Positions 25,024 through 32,304 of a stretch of DNA of 37,829 nt are shown here, one piece after another (the first letter of the stretch is position 1; every line of letters starts with the position of its first letter). Position numbers and translations under genes: made by a program. The notes beneath the pieces are model-generated. The model worked only from the letters and a program-made list of their open reading frames with translations, was not told the origin of the DNA and did no database searches. The stretch comes from Candidatus Epulonipiscium sp. (GTDB taxonomy: Bacteria; Bacillota; Clostridia; Lachnospirales; Cellulosilyticaceae). The stretch spans positions 1 through 37,829 of the forward strand of contig JAAYSX010000104.1 of NCBI GenBank assembly GCA_012518255.1, in the 5' to 3' direction.

Positions 25024-25689
25024 TTATGCCTCCTTGTTTATTTCTTTCCTAATCCAGTTAATCCAGGCATCCATACCTTCGCCCGTTTTTGCTGAAATTG
25101 GGAAAATTAAAATATCTTCATTTAATTTTTTTACTCTTTCTTCTAAACGATCTAAATCAAAATCAAAGTGTTCAATAGCATCCATTTTACTAACAATGAG
25201 TACATCAACTTTTCCAAATATTTTTGGATATTTTAGAGGTTTATCATCGCCTTCAGGTACACTTAGGATAGCTACATTCTTCATAGCCCCTGTATCATAA
25301 CCTGCTGGGCAAATTAGATTACCTATATTTTCAAGGAAGAGAAGGTCTAAGTCATCTATACCTAATTCATCAATCCCTTGCTTTGTCATAGTTGCATCTA
25401 AGTGGCACATTCCTCCTGTATGTAATTGAATAGCCTTTGCACCAGCTTCCTGAACAGTTCTAGCATCTACGTCAGAATCAATATCAGCTTCTAAAACACC
25501 AATTTTAACATCTTTCTTTAATGCCTTAATTGTACTTACTAAAGTTGTTGTTTTTCCACTACCTGGTGAAGACATAATGTTAATTAAGTAAACTCCTTTT
25601 TCCTTTAGCTCCTTACGAGTTTCCTCAGCTACTTTTGCATTATCTTCATAAATCCCTTTTTGAATTGTAAATACCTTTAATTCATCCAT
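25024..25689 (-). CDS. hypB: HypB-type GTPase for nickel insertion
   Basis: A 221-residue SIMIBI-class GTPase that powers nickel transfer with HypA. The P-loop is 'MSSPGSGKTTT' (39-49). Metal-site residues Cys95-His96 ('GGMCHLDA') and Cys127 ('NIGNLICPAG') are conserved. The base-recognition motif reads SKMD (167-170) rather than the usual NKxD. The His-rich N-terminal nickel-storage tail of some HypBs is absent. It is first in the operon, has AAGGAGG before the ATG and a good promoter upstream. Without hydrogenase genes nearby, its client may be encoded elsewhere. Confidence 0.94.
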   Translation of the reverse strand: MDELKVFTIQKGIYEDNAKVAEETRKELKEKGVYLINIMSSPGSGKTTTLVSTIKALKKDVKIGVLEADIDSDVDARTVQEAGAKAIQLHTGGMCHLDATMTKQGIDELGIDDLDLLFLENIGNLICPAGYDTGAMKNVAILSVPEGDDKPLKYPKIFGKVDVLIVSKMDAIEHFDFDLDRLEERVKKLNEDILIFPISAKTGEGMDAWINWIRKEINKEA

Positions 25690-25718
25690 GTTTTGCCTCC
25701 TTAACTTCTTTTGTCTAT

Positions 25719-25747
25719 ATTATAACAAGGAAATTAATCCTTAACAA
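25719..25747 (-). promoter_or_regulatory. Promoter of the hypB operon
   Basis: TTGTTA (25742-25747), 17-nt spacer, TATAAT (25719-25724) on the minus strand, about 30 bases from the hypB start. Two GACAAG hexamers lie just upstream (25753-25768). Confidence 0.72.
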
Positions 25748-25779
25748 TATATGACAAGAGGCGACAAGAAAATATAGAC

Positions 25780-25883
25780 TACTTTATCATAGTGTTTACA
25801 CCACTAAAAAGCCAAAAATCATAGTATATAAGGACTTAATCAAGGATTTATAAGCTTCCAGGTGTTAACACTTTGACAAAGTA
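25780..25883. repeat. Long imperfect inverted repeat between the divergent operons
   Basis: 23-base arms at 25780-25802 and 25861-25883 match at 20 of 23 positions in opposite orientation, 58 bases apart. Each arm contains a palindromic core: GTGTTTACAC (nearly perfect) and GTGTTAACAC (perfect). It reads best as two operator sites for a dimeric regulator placed for DNA looping, shared by the hypB operon and the divergent transposase-like gene. A remnant of a tiny mobile element is the alternative. Confidence 0.7.
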
Positions 25884-25985
25884 AAATTCTTTTTTTATTG
25901 CCATTTTTCTTGCAATAAAAGACATTTCATTATAAACTATAGGTAATATAGGATAGATAAATAAGATTTTTAATAGGTGATGCTG

Positions 25986-26975
25986 ATGAAAAAAGACATG
26001 AGATTCAAAATTATTTCAGAAGGTTTAACCAATGGTGTAAGTACCACATGTAGAAAATATAACATATCAAGAACTTTATATTATCGCTGGTTAAATAGAT
26101 ATAAATCTAATGGAATAGACGGTTTATCTGATATTCAAAAGGATTTCGTGCCTGCTAATAAAACTGATTCCCAAGTAGAGGATGCCCTCCTAGATCTAAT
26201 AAAGGAATACCCTGATTATGGGCCCAGAGCATTAAAATATTTGTTTGATGAACTAGGCCATGATATTAGTGAATCTGCCATTTATAATATAATGAAAAGG
26301 AATAATTTAAACCGAAAGGAACTAAGAATAAAGTTTGCTAAAGGTGATACTAATAAAGTGGTATATACTATCCCACCCCTCACACAGCTAGCTAGTGGTG
26401 AATGCTGGGTGTTTTGGATTATAGACTATGGACCATATAAGGATATTGGAAATTTATACGAATACACCTTGTACGACTTAACAAGTAAAATTGCTTGCAC
26501 AAGGCTTTATAACAAAATATCAATTAATAACTTTGAAGACCTGTTAACAGCTGTTGCAATACCTGTTGCACAGTCTCTTCACCTTAATATAAAATATCTT
26601 TCTTTCTTAGATGAATGTAAACTTATTAGTAAGTTAGGTAAGACCTTTAAAAGCAGTATTGAAAAGATTGTCCTAAAGAGTGGCGTAGACTTTAAAGTAC
26701 ATACATTAACTGCTGAAAATAATGATTTAGAAACAATTCATACCTTTAAAAAGGATTACACAGAAGGCTGTTTATCCTTTTTAATGCCATTTATTCAGGA
26801 AGAAATATTATTTAATGATTTAAAAACAGAATGCCAAAGGTATGTTAAGAATTATAATCTAGATATTAAATCAGATTATCATAATGGGTTATATTCTCCT
26901 GTTGATTATCATAACCAATTAACAGATACAAAACTCATCTTACCTATGTGGGCATATATTGGACGTAAATACTAA
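25986..26975 (+). CDS. Transposase-like protein (IS481/IS3-type architecture), probably domesticated
   Basis: A 329-residue protein. The N-terminal helix-turn-helix is 'GLTNGVSTTCRKYNISRTLY' (13-32), and the second HTH region (about 62-115) has the typical 'EYPDYGPRALKYLF'. The DDE integrase-like core follows. Candidate catalytic residues are Asp147 ('WIIDYG'), Asp209 ('SFLDEC') and Glu249 ('NDLETIHTFKK'), spaced 62 and 40 apart, close to normal. The surrounding motifs are heavily diverged: no 'DNG' follows the second Asp. The end resembles the usual 'SPVDYHNQL' tail. There are no terminal repeats flanking it, and an unrelated gene starts 16 bases after its stop, so it is not an active IS. 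It may act as a DNA-binding regulator. I chose the ATG at 25986 because AGGTG lies six bases before it. Confidence 0.7.
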   Translation: MKKDMRFKIISEGLTNGVSTTCRKYNISRTLYYRWLNRYKSNGIDGLSDIQKDFVPANKTDSQVEDALLDLIKEYPDYGPRALKYLFDELGHDISESAIYNIMKRNNLNRKELRIKFAKGDTNKVVYTIPPLTQLASGECWVFWIIDYGPYKDIGNLYEYTLYDLTSKIACTRLYNKISINNFEDLLTAVAIPVAQSLHLNIKYLSFLDECKLISKLGKTFKSSIEKIVLKSGVDFKVHTLTAENNDLETIHTFKKDYTEGCLSFLMPFIQEEILFNDLKTECQRYVKNYNLDIKSDYHNGLYSPVDYHNQLTDTKLILPMWAYIGRKY

Positions 26976-26991
26976 GGAGGATATATGTAAT

Positions 26992-28200
26992 ATGAAAGTT
27001 GCGGTAATCGGGGGTGGATTTAGTGGCATGCTTGCTGCTTATCTGCTTGAAAAAAAGGGTATAGATGTTACTGTATATGAAAAGCAGGAATATATTGGCG
27101 GGCACTGCAAAACCATTGTTAGTAAAAATGTATATACTGAACTTGGAACTGTCTTTTCCCTTTCCAGGCAAATTAAGGAGCTCTTAATTGATCTGCAAGT
27201 TGACTATACTGAAAGATTTGTATACAGAAATTTTGTTAATGAAGAATATCAGCTTGTCGAGCATATGCTAAGGGAGGATGTCGTCCTTTTAATTGATGAA
27301 TTATCCACACTGCAAAATATACTCCAGCAATTTGAACCTTATATATCTGAAACAAATTATGGTTATATACCAGAAGATATGCTTATGCCTTTTAGCCAGT
27401 TTCTCAAAAAATATAATTTAAGGTTTGTTTCCCAGGTAATTGTCCCTCACCTATCTTCTTTTGGTTTCGGGTCCATAGATGATCTTCAAGCCTACTATGT
27501 TTTTAAAACTTTTAATCTAGATACTATAAACTCTTTTTTAAAGGGTGAGAGGCTACTTTTTATTGATAAGGGAATGTCCGAACTTATCAATAAGCTAAGT
27601 CAGCGCATAACAGATATACGTTATTCTTTGGAGGTAACAAATGTGGAAGTGGCTGGAGACAAGGTAAAAATTGAAACACCATATGCTTCAGACTATTTTG
27701 ATAAGGTACTAATAACCACTAAACTGCCTAGGGGGGTTATTAAGGATAAATTATATAATGATCTAATGGCAAAAATCGATACTAACCCTTTTGTAACCTG
27801 TGTTTATGAGGTAACAAATAAGGATTTAGCATCGACTTATTACAAGGCTCACCTTGGTAAAGCAGAGAAGATTCAGTTTTTCTTCGCATCTAGGCAACAT
27901 AATAGAACAATTATAACAGCTTATGTATATGGCCATATTGAAAAAGATATGATTGCCCAGGTCACAAATGATATAGAAATGCTAGGCATTAACATTAAAC
28001 AACTAGTAACTGTTAAGCAGTGGTATATATTTCCCCACCTAAAACCCCACAATCTAACTTCAAATTTCTATGTGGATATAGCTAAGAGGCAAAGGGAAAG
28101 TAATATATGTTTAATTGGTTCACTAGTTTCTAAACCATCCCTTGATAACCTATATCTATCTGTTAAAAACTCTATAGATGAGATTTTCCCTACAGATTAA
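26992..28200 (+). CDS. FAD-dependent (amine oxidase/protoporphyrinogen oxidase-like) oxidoreductase
   Basis: A 402-residue flavoprotein. The N-terminal FAD-binding Rossmann fold is 'KVAVIGGGFSGMLAAYLL' (2-19) followed by Glu in 'VTVYEKQEYIGGHC' (28-41), the classical dinucleotide motif with GGH instead of GGR. The C-terminal 'NICLIGSLVSKPSLDNLYLS' occupies the place of the usual second FAD motif. The middle is not recognisable. Start at 26992 is supported by AAGGAGG at 26973-26979. The gene is 16 bases after the transposase-like gene and probably co-transcribed with it. Its last 11 bases overlap the convergent exonuclease gene. Substrate unknown. Confidence 0.78.
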   Translation: MKVAVIGGGFSGMLAAYLLEKKGIDVTVYEKQEYIGGHCKTIVSKNVYTELGTVFSLSRQIKELLIDLQVDYTERFVYRNFVNEEYQLVEHMLREDVVLLIDELSTLQNILQQFEPYISETNYGYIPEDMLMPFSQFLKKYNLRFVSQVIVPHLSSFGFGSIDDLQAYYVFKTFNLDTINSFLKGERLLFIDKGMSELINKLSQRITDIRYSLEVTNVEVAGDKVKIETPYASDYFDKVLITTKLPRGVIKDKLYNDLMAKIDTNPFVTCVYEVTNKDLASTYYKAHLGKAEKIQFFFASRQHNRTIITAYVYGHIEKDMIAQVTNDIEMLGINIKQLVTVKQWYIFPHLKPHNLTSNFYVDIAKRQRESNICLIGSLVSKPSLDNLYLSVKNSIDEIFPTD

Positions 28201-29017
28201 CTTCTAATAATAGGGGAGTATGATCCTGCCTTGGCCCTGAATCGACCATTTCAGACCTTATAATATTATCCGCAATTCTGTCACTTACTAACCAGTAGTC
28301 AATTCTCCAACCTGAGTTATTGATTTTACTTGTTCTAGCACGCTGGGCCCACCAGCTATACACACCTGTTACATCTCCATGAATATGGCGGAATGTATCT
28401 GTGAATCCCTTATCTAAAAGATTTGTAAAGCCCTGGCGTTCCTCATCTGTAAATCCAGCTGACTGGCGGTTATTATTAGGATGGGCAAGGTCTATCTCCT
28501 TATGGGCTACATTATAATCTCCTGCTGCAATAACGTATTTATCTTCATCAAGACTGGACAGATAATCTGCATACTTCCTATCCCATACCTGCCTATCCTC
28601 TAGCCGGCTTAGTCCATCTCCTGCATTAGGTGTGTATACTTGTGTTAAATAAAAATCATCAAATTCAAGTGTTATAATCCTTCCCTCAAGATCCATTGTA
28701 CCTGGCGCACCAATTTCAGGGAAAGTCACAAGCGGTTTTAAATTCTTCTTATATAAAAACATTGTACCTGCGTATCCCTTACGAGCAGGTTCTTCTGAGC
28801 TTCTCCATACAATATCATAATCTGGAAATCTATCATCTAAAATTTCTAGATGTTTCTTAGTTGGTCCCTTAGCTGATAGCTTTGTTTCTTGTAAACCAAT
28901 AATATCTGGGTCAATCTCTATAATTGTATCTAGCACCTTCCTAGATAATACAGCCCTAGCTGAATCAGCTGTTAGAGCTGCATTTAACGAATCAATATTC
29001 CATGAAATAAATTTCAT
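28190..29017 (-). CDS. exoA: Exodeoxyribonuclease III / AP endonuclease
   Basis: A 275-residue Mg2+-dependent enzyme of base excision repair: it cuts DNA 5' to abasic sites and removes 3' blocking groups. All family motifs are present: 'MKFISWNIDSLNA' (metal-binding Asn), 'IGLQETKL' (metal-binding Glu), 'VYTPNAGDGLSR' (Tyr), 'AGDYNVAHKEIDLAHP' (Asp and Asn), and 'DYWLVSDRI' with 'RQDHTPLLLEV' (catalytic Asp-His). It resembles Bacillus ExoA. AAGGAGGAAG precedes the start. It is a housekeeping gene whose 3' end overlaps the flavoprotein gene by 11 bases. Confidence 0.95.
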   Translation of the reverse strand: MKFISWNIDSLNAALTADSARAVLSRKVLDTIIEIDPDIIGLQETKLSAKGPTKKHLEILDDRFPDYDIVWRSSEEPARKGYAGTMFLYKKNLKPLVTFPEIGAPGTMDLEGRIITLEFDDFYLTQVYTPNAGDGLSRLEDRQVWDRKYADYLSSLDEDKYVIAAGDYNVAHKEIDLAHPNNNRQSAGFTDEERQGFTNLLDKGFTDTFRHIHGDVTGVYSWWAQRARTSKINNSGWRIDYWLVSDRIADNIIRSEMVDSGPRQDHTPLLLEVNL

Positions 29018-29049
29018 ATCTTCCTCCTTGCTATCTATTTGCCATCCAA

Positions 29050-29586
29050 TTAACGTGAATTTTTTATCCTCACTCTTTTCTTCATGGAGCTTACTAAAAA
29101 TCCTCCTTGAAAACGTCTAGGCTCATATGAAACAATAAATGCCTTAGGTTCATAAACTTCTATAAGCTTTAGTAACTCTTCTTCTCTATTTCGTTTAGTT
29201 AGGATATCCAGGCGGTATCTCTTGCTATCCCTACCTTCTCCTTCATAAACAGTTACCCCAAAGCCCTCATCTCTTAAGGTGTTTATTAATTCCGTATTCT
29301 TCTGAACCAAATTAACAACAAAACTATTGTAACCTATAGCTAGTTTGTTTTCGATAGCCCCTCCAATTAAAATCCCTATACCATAACCTATTGCATATAC
29401 GACTAAAGCTACTGGCCCTTTATCCCCACTAAATACTATGGATAAACCAAATACATAGATTAGGGACTCAGCAAACCCTAGCACAGATGCTATAGGAGTC
29501 ATATTCTTAACTAGAAATATGGTCCTCATAGTTGATAAGGGTACATAAACTAATTGTAATGCTAAAATTAATATAATGTCTCTCAC
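29050..29586 (-). CDS. UPF0316/DUF2179 membrane protein (YebE-like)
   Basis: A 178-residue protein with three N-terminal transmembrane helices (about 1-25, 33-52 and 58-78) and a C-terminal cytosolic DUF2179 domain (about 90-165, 'ELINTLRDEGFGVTVYEGEG' to 'RYRLDILTKRNREEELLKL'), a fold related to regulatory ligand-binding modules. The signature 'PLSTMRTIFLVKNM' near the N-terminus is characteristic. The start is GTG at 29586, eight bases after GGAGGG. Function is unknown. Confidence 0.85.
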   Translation of the reverse strand: MRDIILILALQLVYVPLSTMRTIFLVKNMTPIASVLGFAESLIYVFGLSIVFSGDKGPVALVVYAIGYGIGILIGGAIENKLAIGYNSFVVNLVQKNTELINTLRDEGFGVTVYEGEGRDSKRYRLDILTKRNREEELLKLIEVYEPKAFIVSYEPRRFQGGFLVSSMKKRVRIKNSR

Positions 29587-29670
29587 TTAATTATCCCTCC
29601 ACTTTGTTTTAATGCTACACAGTCTTAGTATAACATTGATTGCAAATGAAAAAAAGTATAGTATAATTCT

Positions 29671-30843
29671 CTATCTTGCTATTCTAGTAATAAAATGTGG
29701 TAAGAAACTTATTAAACTTAATACTACTGTGATAACTATTACTACCAATAAGGCCTCCATAGCTAAATTATCTATAATAAGGCCTCCTAGAAATGCTGAG
29801 ATTATATGTGCTATACTACCTGAACTTACAGTTATAACAGATAAGCCTATTGTATACGATTTGAAAGGCAATATCCTCTTAACATAGGCAACTATTATAG
29901 ATAAATACATTGCATAAGTCATGGAAGTAAGCACCCTGCCAAGTGCGAACTGCCTAATTGTACTAGCACTGCTACTATAATATCCTCCAACTGCAAAGGT
30001 AATTATAGCAAGCAAATATAGATATTTAGGATGTATATCTTCCTCTAAGTAAGATATTAAAATAAAAACGACAAGCTCCATTACACCACACAGAAAAACT
30101 ATAATTCCAAGACTTTCACTTCCACCACCTAGTTCTTCAATTAGTATACCAGAATATATGCTAATTATTTTAACTCCAATATTTAAAAAAATAACACTTA
30201 TTAATAAAGATCTGTATAATCTATTGTTCAGTAAGTCTTTTAAGTTTGTTCCCATGCTAGGTCTTTTCTCAACATCTTCTTTTAACTCTATTGGTGGCAA
30301 CATAGTAGATGCAATTGCAGCAATTATTAGGAGTGCCCCGTGAGAAATGAACATAGCACCATATCCAAACCATGCTACCATATATCCTATTAGTAAGGCC
30401 CCTAAACCTTCACCTAAAGAGCCTATGCCACGACTTAATCCGTAACTTATTTTTTCATCCTCTTTTTGACAAATCAATGTAAATGCATCAATTGGTGCAA
30501 CGAATTGCCTAACAAACACTGATTGTATAACAACAGCAATCATTCCTATTATACTATAACTAATTGTTAGAGGAACTAGTATACTTGTAAAGGCTGCCAT
30601 TAATAAGCCTACAACCAAAAATCTTTTTGAACCAATTTTCCTATCTATAATATGTGCCACTGCTGGACCAACTATTAACATAACTATAGCAGTTATCATC
30701 TGACTTAACCCACAGTAAAAAGCCGAATATCCGTAAGATCTCATGTAGATTATTATAAAACTAAAATAAATAGAAAAAGAGGCTAAGTAACAAAACTGTA
30801 CTACACTTAATATAGCATTGTTTTTAGATCTAATATTTTTCAT
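29671..30843 (-). CDS. MFS transporter (LacY/MFS_1-like)
   Basis: A 390-residue, 12-helix permease. The loop after helix 2 carries a variant of the MFS motif ('GPAVAHIIDRKIGSKRFLVV', about 58-77). It begins 12 bases after the ROK regulator's stop and is almost certainly co-transcribed with it, so a sugar or sugar derivative is the likely substrate. The middle loop ('PPIELKEDVEKRPSMGTNLK') separates two six-helix halves. GGGGGT precedes the ATG. No substrate residues can be assigned. Confidence 0.85.
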   Translation of the reverse strand: MKNIRSKNNAILSVVQFCYLASFSIYFSFIIIYMRSYGYSAFYCGLSQMITAIVMLIVGPAVAHIIDRKIGSKRFLVVGLLMAAFTSILVPLTISYSIIGMIAVVIQSVFVRQFVAPIDAFTLICQKEDEKISYGLSRGIGSLGEGLGALLIGYMVAWFGYGAMFISHGALLIIAAIASTMLPPIELKEDVEKRPSMGTNLKDLLNNRLYRSLLISVIFLNIGVKIISIYSGILIEELGGGSESLGIIVFLCGVMELVVFILISYLEEDIHPKYLYLLAIITFAVGGYYSSSASTIRQFALGRVLTSMTYAMYLSIIVAYVKRILPFKSYTIGLSVITVSSGSIAHIISAFLGGLIIDNLAMEALLVVIVITVVLSLISFLPHFITRIAR

Positions 30844-30855
30844 AAATACCCCCGT

Positions 30856-31854
30856 TTAATAAAATCCTGGATAAATAAGTTCTTGTGCTAAAAAATGTAA
30901 TCCTTCTAGATAGTGTCTTTCATATTTAGCCGAAATGATTATTTTAGGAACCTCTTTCCTAGGCAAATAATCATAGCAAGCTTCCTCTATTTCCTTTGGG
31001 CTGGGAAATAACTTGTTTTCATAAAGTACCATCCTTGAAGGATTAATTATAACAGCAACTACTGTCACTAGCCTTGCTAAGTAATCCAGTACATTATCTT
31101 TTGTTAGGCCTTTTAAAGCCATATCTTGCAAATTATTTTCATTGTACATAGGTAAAAAACCCACTTCACCTGCAAATTCTCTATCCCCTCTTACAACTTT
31201 GCCATTCACAATTATGCCACATCCAGGCCCATTATGTCCTAGATAAATAGTAGCAAACTGACTATCTTCTTGCCTTTCTTCCTTATAGCAGCCAAGCGTT
31301 ACGGCCTTCATGTCATTTTCTACAATAACATGCCTTTTATATTTTCCCTCTATATAATTTTTAAGTTCAAATCCCTGCAAGTCATTATAGCAATCAATAT
31401 AGGTAATAATCCCATCTTTAACACTGCCAGGCACACCAATAGCAATAGCCTTAATTTGACTATACTTCTTTAAAAGAGATTCTATTAATTCATCCAGGTC
31501 TTCTATAGAAAAATCACAACCCCCATCCTTGATACCTTTTATAACAACCTCCCCGAATACATTTTTAATATTATAAATTATTTTTTCCTTGCTTATAAAC
31601 ATACTTAGAGTATAGGCATAATCTGAATTTAGTTTATAAGCCCTAGCCCTTCTTCCCCCTGTTGAGCTTTGTAAACCTAGATCTATAACCTCCCCCTCTA
31701 TAACCAGCTCTTCTATGATTTTATTTACAGTTGGAAAACTCAACTCAGTAAGCTCTACTAGTTGGGTTTTGCTTAAAATTATATTGTCCAACATATGTTT
31801 TCTAATCAAATTCGTATTAATCTGTTTTATTATCCTTGAGTCTTCTATAAGCAA
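30856..31854 (-). CDS. ROK-family transcriptional regulator
   Basis: A 332-residue NagC/XylR-type regulator. The N-terminal winged helix ('ILSKTQLVELTELSFPTVNKI', about 25-45) is followed by an ATPase-like sugar-binding domain with 'AIAIGVPGSVKDGIITYID', 'VENDMKAVTLG' and 'GPGCGIIVNGKVVRGDREFAGE'. The zinc-binding cysteine cluster usual after 'GEVGF' (CxCGxxGC) is absent, so it is unlikely to be a sugar kinase and may have altered ligand binding. At 332 residues it is shorter than most XylR/NagC proteins (about 380-410). The start is TTG at 31854, nine bases after AAAGGGGG. The palindrome overlapping this site suggests autoregulation. Confidence 0.85.
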   Translation of the reverse strand: MLIEDSRIIKQINTNLIRKHMLDNIILSKTQLVELTELSFPTVNKIIEELVIEGEVIDLGLQSSTGGRRARAYKLNSDYAYTLSMFISKEKIIYNIKNVFGEVVIKGIKDGGCDFSIEDLDELIESLLKKYSQIKAIAIGVPGSVKDGIITYIDCYNDLQGFELKNYIEGKYKRHVIVENDMKAVTLGCYKEERQEDSQFATIYLGHNGPGCGIIVNGKVVRGDREFAGEVGFLPMYNENNLQDMALKGLTKDNVLDYLARLVTVVAVIINPSRMVLYENKLFPSPKEIEEACYDYLPRKEVPKIIISAKYERHYLEGLHFLAQELIYPGFY

Positions 31855-31881
31855 CTTATTAAACCCCCTTTATTAAGTTGC
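31851..31881. promoter_or_regulatory. ROK-type operator overlapping ribosome-binding site and start codon
   Basis: 13-base arms GCAACTTATTAAA and TTTATTAAGTTGC match at 12 of 13 positions around a 5-base C/G centre. The layout (two AT-rich arms, 5-bp spacer) resembles known XylR-type ROK operators. The GGGGG of the ribosome-binding site is the centre, and the TTG start is in one arm. Confidence 0.72.
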
Positions 31882-31885
31882 TTTC

Positions 31886-31914
31886 ATCGTATATCATAAG
31901 TATGAGTAAGTCAA
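31886..31914 (-). promoter_or_regulatory. Promoter of the ROK-MFS operon
   Basis: TTGACT (31909-31914), 17-nt spacer, TACGAT (31886-31891) on the minus strand. The start of transcription would fall at the edge of the palindromic operator. Confidence 0.6.
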
Positions 31915-32017
31915 TATGTAGATTAAACTTTTCCAATTATAAAATATAGTAAAGTAAATTCAAAATATAAATATCTATTATATGTAGAAATGTAAAATTA
32001 AATACAACTAGGACACA

Positions 32018-32056
32018 AGAAGGGTTTTGAATACATAATGCATTCAAAACCCTTTT
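32018..32056 (-). terminator. Terminator hairpin after the 42-residue small ORF
   Basis: A perfect 13-bp stem (AAGGGTTTTGAAT / ATTCAAAACCCTT, 9-nt loop, 32020-32054). On the minus strand it is followed by a modest CTTCTTGTG; on the plus side TTTTGTT. It closes the small-ORF transcript. Confidence 0.78.
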
Positions 32057-32064
32057 GTTAAAGC

Positions 32065-32193
32065 TTATTTTGTCTTTCTTCTATTTTGTTTATCTGATCT
32101 AGTACTATTATCAGTTTCCTTATCAGCATGCTCTTTTGATTCATTCTTAATAATAACCTTTTGTAAATAAACTAAACAATTAGCTCCGTTCAT
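32065..32193 (-). CDS. Small 42-residue protein, unknown function
   Basis: A complete small gene with its own near-consensus promoter (32263-32291), an AAGGGGTGG ribosome-binding site seven bases before the ATG, and a strong hairpin 10 bases after its stop. The peptide has a short hydrophobic N-terminus (MNGANCLVYLQKVIIKN) with one cysteine, and a highly charged, Lys/Arg/Asp/Ser-rich tail ending RSDKQNRRKTK. It could be a small regulatory, DNA-binding or membrane-associated peptide; I do not recognise a family. Confidence 0.65.
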   Translation of the reverse strand: MNGANCLVYLQKVIIKNESKEHADKETDNSTRSDKQNRRKTK

Positions 32194-32262
32194 AACATCC
32201 ACCCCTTACTAATTGCTCCTTGTACTTTATTGCCTTTTGTTACAATATTTTGTACTATCTTA

Positions 32263-32291
32263 ATTATACACAATTATTATAAAAAGTTCAA
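32263..32291 (-). promoter_or_regulatory. Promoter of the small ORF
   Basis: TTGAAC (32286-32291), 17-nt spacer, perfect TATAAT (32263-32268) on the minus strand. This gives a leader of about 65 nt before the 42-codon ORF. Confidence 0.8.
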
Positions 32292-32304
32292 GTCCTACAC
32301 ACAA

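Noticed and set aside
20984-25689. A [NiFe] hydrogenase locus
   Set aside because: hypA and hypB are clear, but no large or small hydrogenase subunit, protease, or hypC-F gene is present in the window; the large cysteine-rich protein is a GltD-like flavoprotein.
25780-26991. Intact insertion sequence carried by the transposase-like gene
   Set aside because: The inverted repeats lie together upstream of the gene rather than flanking it, no target duplication is visible, and a flavoenzyme gene starts 16 bases after the transposase-like stop.
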